From CAZTME01 sp964614795 (GTDB lineage Bacteria; Patescibacteriota; Microgenomatia; UBA1400; PJMF01): 24,977 bases of DNA. This document shows, in pieces, positions 18,601 through 24,977 of this stretch (the first letter of the stretch is position 1; every line of letters starts with the position of its first letter). The stretch covers positions 1-24,977 of the forward strand of contig CAZTME010000004.1 in the NCBI GenBank assembly GCA_964614795.1, given 5' to 3'. Both the position numbers and the translations under genes were made by a program. Below the pieces are notes generated by a model. The model was not told where the DNA came from and made no database searches. It saw only the letters and a program-made list of their open reading frames with translations.

Positions 18601-19002
18601 GGCTTGAGGACTGGAAGCATAAATTTGGCGGATATCAGAGTTGTAATTTTTAATCGTGGCTTGTGAGCAACCGCGGCGCGCAAGTGCCAATAAGTAGCTT
18701 TGGAGTAAAACTTCCCTCTGGGAGAACGAATTGGTCTTGGCAAATTGCTCCAAGTTGCGCGCCGCCAACTGCCACTCACTTAACTGGGCAATGTTGGCTT
18801 TGGAAGTAGCGGGAGGAAGGGGAGCACTCAAAATTAATTTGAGAATCGCATTCGAATCCAGGGAACTAATCTCTTTTTGTTTTAATAAATCAAAAAGAAT
18901 CAACCAGGCTAACTCGCAATCTTTGCCGGCAAAACCCTTGCGCTCAAGCGAGGAATACAACAATTCTTTCAAGCTGGTAGTGTAAAGTCGGGCAGTGGAC
19001 AT
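15391..19002 (-). CDS. Giant phage-tail-fibre-like surface protein, N-terminal part (integrase SAM-like domain plus TM)
   Basis: 5' part of the giant fibre gene. Numbered from the ATG at 19002, residues 1-90 are helical. About 95-176 resemble the SAM-like core-binding domain of XerC/D-type tyrosine recombinases (CSQATIKNYNSDIRQ, then GLAPATIKRKLTTIAQFAKWQ). About 177-290 are a charged linker. A transmembrane helix lies at about 295-317 (MGLSTLALLVSVLGFGLFAQAQ). The exported part opens with TLSFQGRLTDVGTNPVTG (338-355), a module common at the base of fibre-like bacterial surface proteins. After that come Gly/Ser/Thr-rich beta repeats including NVGIGTSSPTQ-type units near 17200, 16530, 16215 and 15755. 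The recombinase catalytic domain is absent, so it should not be a recombinase. TTG at 19041 could add 13 residues but overlaps the upstream inverted repeat. There is no clear ribosome binding site. The gene runs into the gap at its 3' end. Confidence 0.8.
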
Positions 19003-19024
19003 GAAAGTTAATTTAAAAAAATGT

Positions 19025-19064
19025 AGTGTGTAATTACTCAAGAATAGACGCGTAATTTCACACT
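19025..19064. promoter_or_regulatory. Inverted repeat just upstream of the fibre gene, operator candidate
   Basis: AGTGTGTAATTAC (19025-19037) faces GTAATTTCACACT (19052-19064), 12 of 13 positions matching with a 14-bp spacer. AGTGTAAAAG at 19071 gives a third half-site and an alternative small hairpin with 19060-19064. The sites lie 23-70 bp upstream of the ATG at 19002, where a repressor would act. Candidate ligand: the divergent PaaX-like protein. Confidence 0.45.
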
Positions 19065-19260
19065 TTATTCAGTGTAAAAGAATTGACATCTGGCTACAAG
19101 ATAGAAGTAAGTGAAGAAAACGTTATCCAACTTCAACTAAAGATCTCCAGACTAACATAAAAATGTCTGTTGAGAATTAAAAAATAAATTTCATGGCTTT
19201 CACGATATTCAAAAGAGATCAAAATGAATGAGATATTGTGTTGAATTGGACAAAGTTCGG

Positions 19261-19319
19261 TACGATCGCAGAGTAATTCACAACAAAATGGCAATTGTGA
19301 ATTGTGGTTAATTATCGTA
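19261..19319. promoter_or_regulatory. Nested inverted repeat in the divergent intergenic region
   Basis: AATTCACAA (19275-19283) pairs perfectly with TTGTGAATT (19295-19303). TACGAT (19261-19266) and ATCGTA (19314-19319) form an outer pair. It lies midway between the fibre gene and the divergent regulator gene, so it could be an operator or a structured leader. The 545-bp region 19003-19547 otherwise shows only the two other inverted repeats listed. Confidence 0.4.
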
Positions 19320-19465
19320 ATATGTACATAGGAAATAACCAAGAAAGGAAGAAAGAAGAAAAACCAGATTAGAACTCAAAAATATTCACAAATGATTGCG
19401 AATCGATGACGACAATCATCTTTCGGTTAAAAAAAACTGAATATTTGCATTGATTTGTTCTTCTT

Positions 19466-19481
19466 GTTCTAAAAATAGAAC
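19466..19481. promoter_or_regulatory. Palindrome upstream of the PaaX-like gene
   Basis: GTTCTA-AAAA-TAGAAC, a perfect 6-bp dyad with a 4-bp centre, 66 bp before the ATG at 19548. The size and position suit an autoregulatory operator. Confidence 0.35.
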
Positions 19482-19547
19482 CGCACCTTTTGCATGAATG
19501 CGTCAATTCGCTATTTGATCGCCCGTAACAATTGAGATTATGAAAAT

Positions 19548-20312
19548 ATGATTAAAAACAATACCCGAAGATTACTCATGATTCTTCATCAAGATCAAAG
19601 TAATGAAGGACTCAGCCAGCAAGTACTTGACCTACTTAACCCCAATCTTTCCGCTGAAGGAAAACGATCGCTAGTGGTGCAAGCTCTCAAAATGGAGTTA
19701 ATTTGGCAAGAAAACAGATCTGAAGGTCAGTTCTTGGGGATTACTCAAAAGGGGAGAGGGACAATTACCGGAATATTTCCAGCTTTACAACTCGTCAAAC
19801 CGCTAAATTGGTCATTACTTATCTTTGGCAAGGCAAAACCCAGCGATCCCGGCTTTAAGTCGCTTTCACAATTGTTGCGTAAAGAAAAATGGATGACTGT
19901 CTCCAGAGGCGTATTCCTTTATCCATTTTCTTTAACCGAGCAAATGAATCAAGTAATAAACTCACTGTATACATCAAATGTTTTTGTGATTAATAATCCC
20001 CAGTGGAGTTATGGACTGGATCGAAGTAAAATCGTTCAGTACTATCAGTTAGAGCAGATAAACACTATTTATTCTGGAATTAGCAAAGAGCTTGATAGTC
20101 TGCTAACAAAGATTGAAGAAAAAAAAGGATTGTCTCAAAGGGATATATTTAGCATTTCAAATTGTATTGAACGTTGCGAGAGTGTTTTACATGACGACTC
20201 CGGTCTGCTTTCTGCCTATTTCCAGAGGTCGATTAATTCTCAAGATTGCTTAAAAAAAATTTTTCAATTACTGCATTCAACTTTTTCCGAAAAAATTTCA
20301 GAAATTGTCTAG
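19548..20312 (+). CDS. PaaX-like predicted transcription regulator with Cas2-like domain
   Basis: Probable DNA-binding regulator, 254 residues. Residues 1 to about 78 read as a winged helix (RRLLMILHQ ... LKMELIWQEN ... FLGITQKGRGTI). Residues about 86-150 resemble the central Cas2-like ferredoxin fold of the PaaX family: a first strand NWSLLIFG, a helix SLSQLLRKEKW, then SRGVFLYPF and strand NVFVINN. The C-terminal part is helical and of unknown role. The start is the ATG at 19548. An ATG eight bases earlier meets TGA at once. It is divergent from the giant fibre gene and separated from it by about 545 bp with three inverted repeats, so control of the fibre is a reasonable guess. No CRISPR array or other cas gene is present, so the Cas2-like fold is not evidence of immunity. 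The family assignment rests on pattern only. Confidence 0.5.
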   Translation: MIKNNTRRLLMILHQDQSNEGLSQQVLDLLNPNLSAEGKRSLVVQALKMELIWQENRSEGQFLGITQKGRGTITGIFPALQLVKPLNWSLLIFGKAKPSDPGFKSLSQLLRKEKWMTVSRGVFLYPFSLTEQMNQVINSLYTSNVFVINNPQWSYGLDRSKIVQYYQLEQINTIYSGISKELDSLLTKIEEKKGLSQRDIFSISNCIERCESVLHDDSGLLSAYFQRSINSQDCLKKIFQLLHSTFSEKISEIV

Positions 20313-21264
20313 TGATTTTCTTTGCATTTATCCCGCAGTTACTTGCTTCCTTTTTTTCCAGATAAAATCGAATTTGATCTAAGTTCTGATGCAAAATTAT
20401 ACTCTAGGTCTTAAGAACTAAGATGATTAAAAATGTGTGTTCGGGTTGAATTTGATGTAAAATCATTTGTTTCTATAAAAGTACATTTAGATACTTAAAT
20501 ATTTATCGCATACAACCTGCGTAAATAATACTAGCCTGAGAACCAACACTACTTCAAAAATGCGGTAAATATCGCTCTTGTATATTTTTCAATATAATAT
20601 TGCAATAATCATTAGTAATGCTCTCATCTTACCAAAAATAAGACAAATAACACACGGTAAAACAGCGAACATTCATGTTACATAATTGAAATCAATCAAT
20701 CACTTTACAGTTTGGCTTTTGTTATTGAGTTAAAAAATGATGACGAATTTTTTCCAATGATAGGGTTTTAAGTTATCAATACCTTTGGCTTTGTATCAAG
20801 CAATTTTCTTCCTCATTTTTGCTAGCACTCACATCATCTTATCTGCGAAAGTAGTTCAAGTTCTCTCTATCGTCCTCAGATCTCTTTTCTGATCTAACCT
20901 TCAACCTTGAATCTCCGAGCGTTAGCACGCTTGGGGAGGGTGGAGTTACTATGCAGTAGCCCTAGCACTGTTCGTAGCAAACTTAACCTCGAGCAAAATC
21001 CTGCGGAAGTTTATATTTCAACATTAACTGTCCAGTTTTTATTCAACTTGATTAACCAAGCGTAAACTACTCATTCTTGGGTTTTTTTGAGTTTTGAAAG
21101 AGTTTTTTGACTGGGATTTCGATGAATATGAGGGTATGGAGAAACCGAGAATGAGTGCAACCATTGTATGCATCTAGTTATTTATCTTTAACAGACGTGT
21201 TTATTTGAAAACAAAAAGTTTAAGCACTGGAATCGGACCGCATCTACACTGGATTTTACTCAAC
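20313..21264. other. Noncoding 952-bp region between convergent genes
   Basis: AT-rich sequence with no credible gene on either strand. It contains copy 3 of the dispersed repeat (20897-20982) and an 11-base TTGTTATTGAG match (20719-20729) to the inner end of the TAGACTTRTC terminal repeats. No intrinsic terminator with a T run was found. It may be a graveyard of mobile-element remnants or hold an unrecognised RNA. Confidence 0.6.
20897..20982 (+). repeat. Dispersed intergenic repeat, copy 3 (diverged)
   Basis: Aligns with 3289-3366 through ACCTT, AATC, CTTGGGGA, GGAG, CTATGCAGTAGC and GTAGCAAAC-type landmarks, but with more substitutions. It contains its own hairpin: AGCGT (20918-20922), loop TAGC, ACGCT (20927-20931), extendable by G-T and two C-G pairs. 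Confidence 0.45.
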
Positions 21265-23265
21265 TCAATCCTGCCCACGCATAAATAAAAGCGGAATTTG
21301 GGCATCTGATGGTCTGTTCTTGGCGTGAATAACCAATGATTCACTGTAAAAATTGTTTTGATTTAGACCAATGAGGGTTGTGGTTTGAGATGAGATGATA
21401 ATTTTTCCTTCACCTTTGTGATTGGTGGCGCGAACGCTTGCGTTCGCGCCAAGCGGATGAACTCTATACAAAAATCTCTCACTCATTCTTCCAGTCCTAT
21501 AATATCCAACAAAATCAGCCGATCGTAAATAATTAATCACTACTTTCAAGACCCATAAAACACCAGCCAAACTGCAAAATATCACATTGAAATAACTGGG
21601 CTGAAAAATGGTGATTAATATAGTTGCAAAAATTGCCAACCAAGGATAGTTGCTGACTGTCAAAACTTTTTCAATTAATCCATTTTTCGTCCAAGACTTA
21701 ACTCTAACAACTAATCCTCCGGCTGTAATTACATCCTTAATATTTATCACTTCTCCTTGATAACAATCGATTTTCTTCTGCATTTCATTTCTTTTTGCAA
21801 GTTCCATTGCCTCATGATTATTCCAACAAACTAAACGACAATCCGATAGTACTTGCCGCTCCCGATCATTGATTAATATTCTCCCTTCTTGGTCACTAAA
21901 AAATGACATTTTTCGCTTATCTTTTTCATACCAAACCTCAACTAAAACTCCACTCATTGGTTTCAAACTATCTGCTTCTATTATCAAGGCCAGCTGAAGC
22001 GGTTTTTTAGGCGCCAGTCCCACCACATGAAAGGCGGAAAAAAACAGGGAAAGAGTTAGATTTTTTCTATTTCTCCAAGATAAAATCATCAGTTTTGTCA
22101 CGGGCAGAGCCAAAATACCCACCAAAGCCAATAATCCCCACCAATTGGTGGGTTTTGGTGTTGTATCAACAATTGTGTTATAGCGACTATCCCGAATTGG
22201 GGTGGCTTCGAGCACAACACTTTCCAACAACTCCGGCATTAGCTCTTCAATCGGCTTAATGATTGGCTTAATTGGCTCGGTGACAACTTCTTTAATTTCT
22301 TCTACAACTTCGGCAATGGGTTGAATAAAGGATGAATAGACGAATAATTGAAACTCCCAACGCACCAATTCGATCGCTTCTTGCGGAGGTAGAATGGGTA
22401 TGGTTATCTCCGGAGTTAATTCAACCACTTGAGTTTCAGGTAAAATGATTGGCACATCGTTAATATAGGATTTCCAACCCAGTGCATCCGTTATGACGAA
22501 ATTCAAGTACAGAGTAACTCCTCTGGGGATTACACCTGTTTTTATGGAAAATCGGCCATTGCCGTCAATGGTGCCAGTATAAGTGCCAAACAAATCTTGC
22601 TTATTTTTGTTTCTATAAATTTTGAGCTCAATACCGCTATTTATCTCACCAAAACCTTTGATTTCAGGCTCATTAAACCTTAATTGAATGGCTTGATTGG
22701 GCACTGTTGAAGAATCCTGAGCGGAAATATTCACCAAGATACTATCGATTGTTTCCACTACAAAAATTGGTGGGGTAGTATCCAATAAAAAACCCCAGAT
22801 AACCGAAGAAGTGGCATTGCCTGCCAAATCTTTAGCCACTACGTTCCATGAGTGATTGCCGTCCGGAATTGTTTTCAAAAAAATGACCGAATATTGTTCG
22901 GTGATTGCATCGTACTCCAAGACGTAATCTTGTGTGACTTGAGCGATGGTTGGTAAAGTTTGAAAGACCTGTCCATCCAAAGTAAAAACGTACTCAACAA
23001 CACCAACATTATCGGTTGAGGCCGTCCAAATAAAAGTAGGTGAAGAGGTGTGCGAACTTGAGTTTAAGGGCGCAATCAGGCTGGGTTGCGTGGGCGCAAT
23101 GATATCGGGAACAATTGTGGTAATGCTGGTGCCTCTGTCTTTAGGTTGGTCACCCGTTTCTCCGGGAAGAATGCCTTGAGCGCTCACACTAGAATAAGAA
23201 ATTCCTCCTATCAAACACAGGTTAAAGAAAAGAAAAGTGATTTTTTTGAAGAGTTGGGCATGCAC
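21265..23265 (-). CDS. Secreted Ig-like multi-TM surface protein, uncharacterised
   Basis: Unrecognised 666-residue envelope protein. A signal peptide covers about 1-30 (KKITFLFFNLCLIGG ... VSAQG). Two Ig/bacterial-big-like beta domains follow at about 56-165 (SPTFIWTASTDNVGVVEYVF, then DTTPP) and about 165-275. A Pro/Glu/Val-rich stalk (about 310-350) leads to a transmembrane helix at about 374-396. Then comes a segment at about 420-535 with a carboxypeptidase-regulatory-like beta pattern (SGVLVEVWYEKDKRK ... SDQEGRILI), two more membrane segments (about 541-580), and a C-terminal beta-rich tail. The start is GTG at 23265, chosen because TTAGGA lies six bases upstream. Codons near 603-612 overlie a strong GC-rich hairpin. 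It probably shares a transcript with the two upstream surface genes, with a 104-bp gap. The function is unknown. Confidence 0.75.
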   Translation of the reverse strand: MHAQLFKKITFLFFNLCLIGGISYSSVSAQGILPGETGDQPKDRGTSITTIVPDIIAPTQPSLIAPLNSSSHTSSPTFIWTASTDNVGVVEYVFTLDGQVFQTLPTIAQVTQDYVLEYDAITEQYSVIFLKTIPDGNHSWNVVAKDLAGNATSSVIWGFLLDTTPPIFVVETIDSILVNISAQDSSTVPNQAIQLRFNEPEIKGFGEINSGIELKIYRNKNKQDLFGTYTGTIDGNGRFSIKTGVIPRGVTLYLNFVITDALGWKSYINDVPIILPETQVVELTPEITIPILPPQEAIELVRWEFQLFVYSSFIQPIAEVVEEIKEVVTEPIKPIIKPIEELMPELLESVVLEATPIRDSRYNTIVDTTPKPTNWWGLLALVGILALPVTKLMILSWRNRKNLTLSLFFSAFHVVGLAPKKPLQLALIIEADSLKPMSGVLVEVWYEKDKRKMSFFSDQEGRILINDRERQVLSDCRLVCWNNHEAMELAKRNEMQKKIDCYQGEVINIKDVITAGGLVVRVKSWTKNGLIEKVLTVSNYPWLAIFATILITIFQPSYFNVIFCSLAGVLWVLKVVINYLRSADFVGYYRTGRMSERFLYRVHPLGANASVRATNHKGEGKIIISSQTTTLIGLNQNNFYSESLVIHAKNRPSDAQIPLLFMRGQD
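21426..21451. repeat. Perfect GC-rich palindrome inside a coding region
   Basis: GGCGCGAACG / CGTTCGCGCC around CTTG, with one more T-A pair outside: an 11-bp perfect stem in an AT-rich gene. It is read in frame as LGANASVRA. Mobile palindromes that insert in frame are known in other small-genome bacteria, for example Rickettsia palindromic elements. This could be similar. Confidence 0.6.
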
Positions 23266-23271
23266 GATTTG

Positions 23272-23277
23272 TCCTAA
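23272..23277 (-). promoter_or_regulatory. Shine-Dalgarno site deciding a GTG start
   Basis: TTAGGA on the reverse strand, six bases before the GTG at 23265. The same TTAGGA sequence precedes the next gene's ATG at 24401 (site 24410-24415, spacing eight). The shared motif argues that both starts are right. Confidence 0.6.
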
Positions 23278-23285
23278 TTCAAAGT

Positions 23286-23300
23286 TATTAGACTTGTCAC
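23286..23300 (+). repeat. TATTAGACTTGTCAC motif, single copy
   Basis: Fourth locus of the TAGACTTGTC family, in the 104-bp gap between two reverse-strand surface genes. It is identical over TATTAGACTTGTC to 11166-11178. Confidence 0.4.
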
Positions 23301-23369
23301 AATCAAATTAATTCATGTTCCTATTGCGCGACAAATCATTTATAATTTTCCCTATAATCTTTCTCTGGA

Positions 23370-24401
23370 TTATTCTTGAGTTTTTTCAGACTCAAGTTTC
23401 GCCACTTTTTCTTCTAACTCTTTAACTAACTTGGATTGTTGGTTTTGGCGATGTTTAAGATGTCTGCGAATCACGATGAAGAGTACGATTAAAACCAAAA
23501 CTACCGTAATGACAGCAACAATTAACCTCCATGGCAAAATCCAAAAGGAAGTGCTGGCAATAGCAGTTTGTGTGCCAAAAGTACCATAAAGCATGGTTAC
23601 TTCCGCTTTGTATTGGCCAAACCCCCAAATTTTTTGCCAAGCGTACTCAAAGGTTCTGGAGTTTTTGGGAAAAATATTTTTGCTCTCAATTGTCGTAGAA
23701 TCAATTTCTTGACCAAGCATGTTGAAATATTTAACCGAAATTTGTGGAGAAATATGCACATCGGAGTCATTGTCAATTAAGAAAGAAAGATTGACAGGAC
23801 CAAATTCCAGAAAAGAAGGAGTTTGGAGATCTCTAATAAAGGCCGTTTCGGTAATCGGTCCTTCAACAATGCCATAGACTAATGTGCCCACTCTTTGATT
23901 GATGAGATTTGTATTATTGCCAGAGACACTAATTTGGGTACTATCGCTGGGTTGATGCATGATCATGGCGTATCTGCCACCGGGTAGAGCATCGACAGGC
24001 ACTTCAATTGTGACATTCACACCCACGGTTTCACCTGGTTTGATTGATTGCTTGGCGGGAGTGAGTGTTATCCACTTGGCCATACTCCAGCGATTGTCCA
24101 GTTCTTCCATTTCCACTGCAGTTGGTACGCCATTTTCATCATCCACAATGAAATCTTCCGCAAGAGAGCTTATTGTCACAACTTCTTGAGAATCATTATT
24201 TACTTTGATGGAAAATTCTTGAGTTTTTCCAGGTTGGAGCAATAATTTTTCGGTTGAGGAATCACCATATCTGGCAGGCATCGCAATAAGTTTAATATCG
24301 CTAGAAGATTGGGCCAAGACAGCAGTACTAGAAAGAAGAATGGCTATTGAAAAACCTGTGACGGCAATAATCTTTTTTGACAAATTGGGCAGACTTATCA
24401 T
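23370..24401 (-). CDS. WxL/DUF916-like secreted protein with C-terminal TM anchor
   Basis: Surface protein of 343 residues. The signal peptide is about 1-30 (IIAVTGFSIAILLSSTAVLAQ). Residues about 50-150 carry the DUF916-type beta-sandwich pattern: LQPGKTQEFSIKVNNDSQE, WITLTPAKQSIKPGETVGV and VPVDALPGGRYAMIM. A second beta-sandwich spans about 170-285. A transmembrane helix at about 290-312 is followed by basic residues and a short cytoplasmic coiled coil (KLVKELEEKVAKLESEK). In Firmicutes, DUF916 proteins bind peptidoglycan and partner WxL proteins. The role here should be surface anchoring, by inference. The ATG at 24401 has TTAGGA eight bases upstream. The gene lies 14 bp after the preceding surface gene, so they are almost certainly co-transcribed. 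Confidence 0.75.
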   Translation of the reverse strand: MISLPNLSKKIIAVTGFSIAILLSSTAVLAQSSSDIKLIAMPARYGDSSTEKLLLQPGKTQEFSIKVNNDSQEVVTISSLAEDFIVDDENGVPTAVEMEELDNRWSMAKWITLTPAKQSIKPGETVGVNVTIEVPVDALPGGRYAMIMHQPSDSTQISVSGNNTNLINQRVGTLVYGIVEGPITETAFIRDLQTPSFLEFGPVNLSFLIDNDSDVHISPQISVKYFNMLGQEIDSTTIESKNIFPKNSRTFEYAWQKIWGFGQYKAEVTMLYGTFGTQTAIASTSFWILPWRLIVAVITVVLVLIVLFIVIRRHLKHRQNQQSKLVKELEEKVAKLESEKTQE

Positions 24402-24415
24402 AAATATTTTCCTAA

Positions 24416-24977
24416 TTAAAAGGTGGCGGTAGCTCTATAAGTAATGTAGTTTTCGTAAGCACCTGCCGGCTGAATGGCACTGATATTTAACCTGTAACAA
24501 CTATATACGGATTGAGTATTGGTAACCGTACTATAGCTAAATATTTGTTGAGGTACTTCGCTATTTTCCAAATCGGCGAAACGGCGGTAGCCATTGGAGT
24601 TGGTGAAAACCGGAACAGCCGGTGGAGAACCCGAACCGGCCTGCATGGTAAAGCCAAAGCCGTAAACTCCTGCATTACTCCAAGTGTCCGTAACAGTGTG
24701 AGACATTAAATTATTATCACCGGGAGAGTCAGGAATACAATCTGTAGGAAAAGAGCCATCCGGGCAAGCTTGACCACCCATACCCAATTGGTCGCTTTGA
24801 GCGGCGGTCACCACATAACCACCTAAGGCGTTAGTATTCACGGAAAGCTGTTGAGCCGCTATTCTGGGAACGTCAATTAATAATTCACCAAACGGTACGG
24901 AGGTGGGGTAGGTTGTGACATCCGTAGTGCTCCCACAAACCGCAGTGCTTGAGTTCACGCCGGCAATTGAGAAAGAG
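24416..24977 (-). CDS. Secreted surface protein, 5' end beyond window
   Basis: The frame is open to the right edge of the window, so the start lies outside. The internal GTG at 24958 is only the first possible start in view. The visible 187 residues are Ser/Thr/Gly-rich and beta-like, with a module PTSVPFGELLIDVPRIAAQQLSVNTNALGGYVV. I associate that module with secreted proteins of Patescibacteria, from memory rather than from a search. Cysteines in GGQACPDGSFPTDCIPD and SVYSCYRLN could form disulfides outside the cell. No transmembrane or sorting signal is seen at its C-terminus (YITYRATATF). It is first in view of a three-gene reverse-strand cluster of surface proteins, 14 bp from the next gene. 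Confidence 0.65.
   Translation of the reverse strand, partial: SFSIAGVNSSTAVCGSTTDVTTYPTSVPFGELLIDVPRIAAQQLSVNTNALGGYVVTAAQSDQLGMGGQACPDGSFPTDCIPDSPGDNNLMSHTVTDTWSNAGVYGFGFTMQAGSGSPPAVPVFTNSNGYRRFADLENSEVPQQIFSYSTVTNTQSVYSCYRLNISAIQPAGAYENYITYRATATF

Noticed and set aside
15391..19002. Active tyrosine recombinase or integrase
   Set aside because: Only the SAM-like core-binding region is suggested. The catalytic Arg-His-Arg-Tyr domain is absent and a TM helix follows.
11264..19002. Prophage tail-fibre gene
   Set aside because: No other phage genes are nearby, and the protein has its own membrane helix, which phage fibres lack. A cellular surface protein is more likely.
19133..19342. Reverse-strand 69-codon frame in the divergent intergenic region
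   Set aside because: Ile/Ser/Cys-rich with no ribosome binding site or family; it overlies inverted repeats and looks like noncoding AT-rich sequence.
19548..20312. Cas2 or CRISPR adaptation gene
   Set aside because: Only the central domain has a Cas2-like pattern, preceded by a winged helix as in PaaX regulators. There is no array and no cas1.

Overview
The window looks like a scaffold from a small-genome bacterium with an atypical cell envelope. The closest fit is the Candidate Phyla Radiation (Patescibacteria, Microgenomates-like). This is an inference from gene content: a sortase, a Rho with a very long N-terminal extension, an O-antigen-ligase/TPR fusion, a PaaX/Cas2-like regulator, and secreted proteins with weak or no Shine-Dalgarno sites. 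Rho ends in TAA and vapB in TGA, so TGA acts as a stop codon and the recoded Gracilibacteria/SR1 code does not apply. No rRNA, tRNA or CRISPR array was seen. A 10-base run of N at 15381-15390 is an assembly gap.

Layout. Left (1-6182, + strand): the 3' part of a sortase, a possible decayed reverse-strand gene, rho with a Q/S/T-rich extension, a LysM-LysM-M23 cell-wall hydrolase, and the ribosome-assembly GTPase Obg. Middle (6353-10824, - strand): a polytopic Wzy/O-antigen-ligase-like protein with TPRs, a class-A beta-lactamase-like serine hydrolase, and a vapBC toxin-antitoxin pair. Centre (11264-19002, - strand): about 7.7 kb that I read as one giant gene of roughly 2,580 codons broken by the assembly gap. 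It encodes an integrase-type SAM-like domain, one transmembrane helix, and a very long exported phage-tail-fibre-like region with NVGIGTxSP repeats, a knob-like domain, a CBM-like jelly roll and an internal Peptidase_S74 chaperone domain. About 680 residues then follow, including 11-residue repeats. A PaaX/Cas2-like regulator is divergently transcribed from it (19548-20312, +). Right (21265-24977, - strand): three secreted or membrane surface proteins in tandem, an Ig-like multi-TM protein, a WxL/DUF916-like protein, and a secreted protein cut by the window edge.

The common theme is cell-surface construction: sortase, M23 hydrolase, glycan ligase, penicillin-binding-like hydrolase, giant fibre and surface operon. 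The intergenic regions hold at least two dispersed repeat families. One is a ~80-bp element in three copies (3289-3366, 10951-11033 inverted, 20897-20982). The other is a TAGACTTRTC-type terminal-repeat motif at four loci, twice as inverted pairs. The most interesting object is the fibre gene, which joins an apparently cytoplasmic DNA-binding-like domain to an extracellular phage-fibre architecture and has operator-like inverted repeats just upstream.
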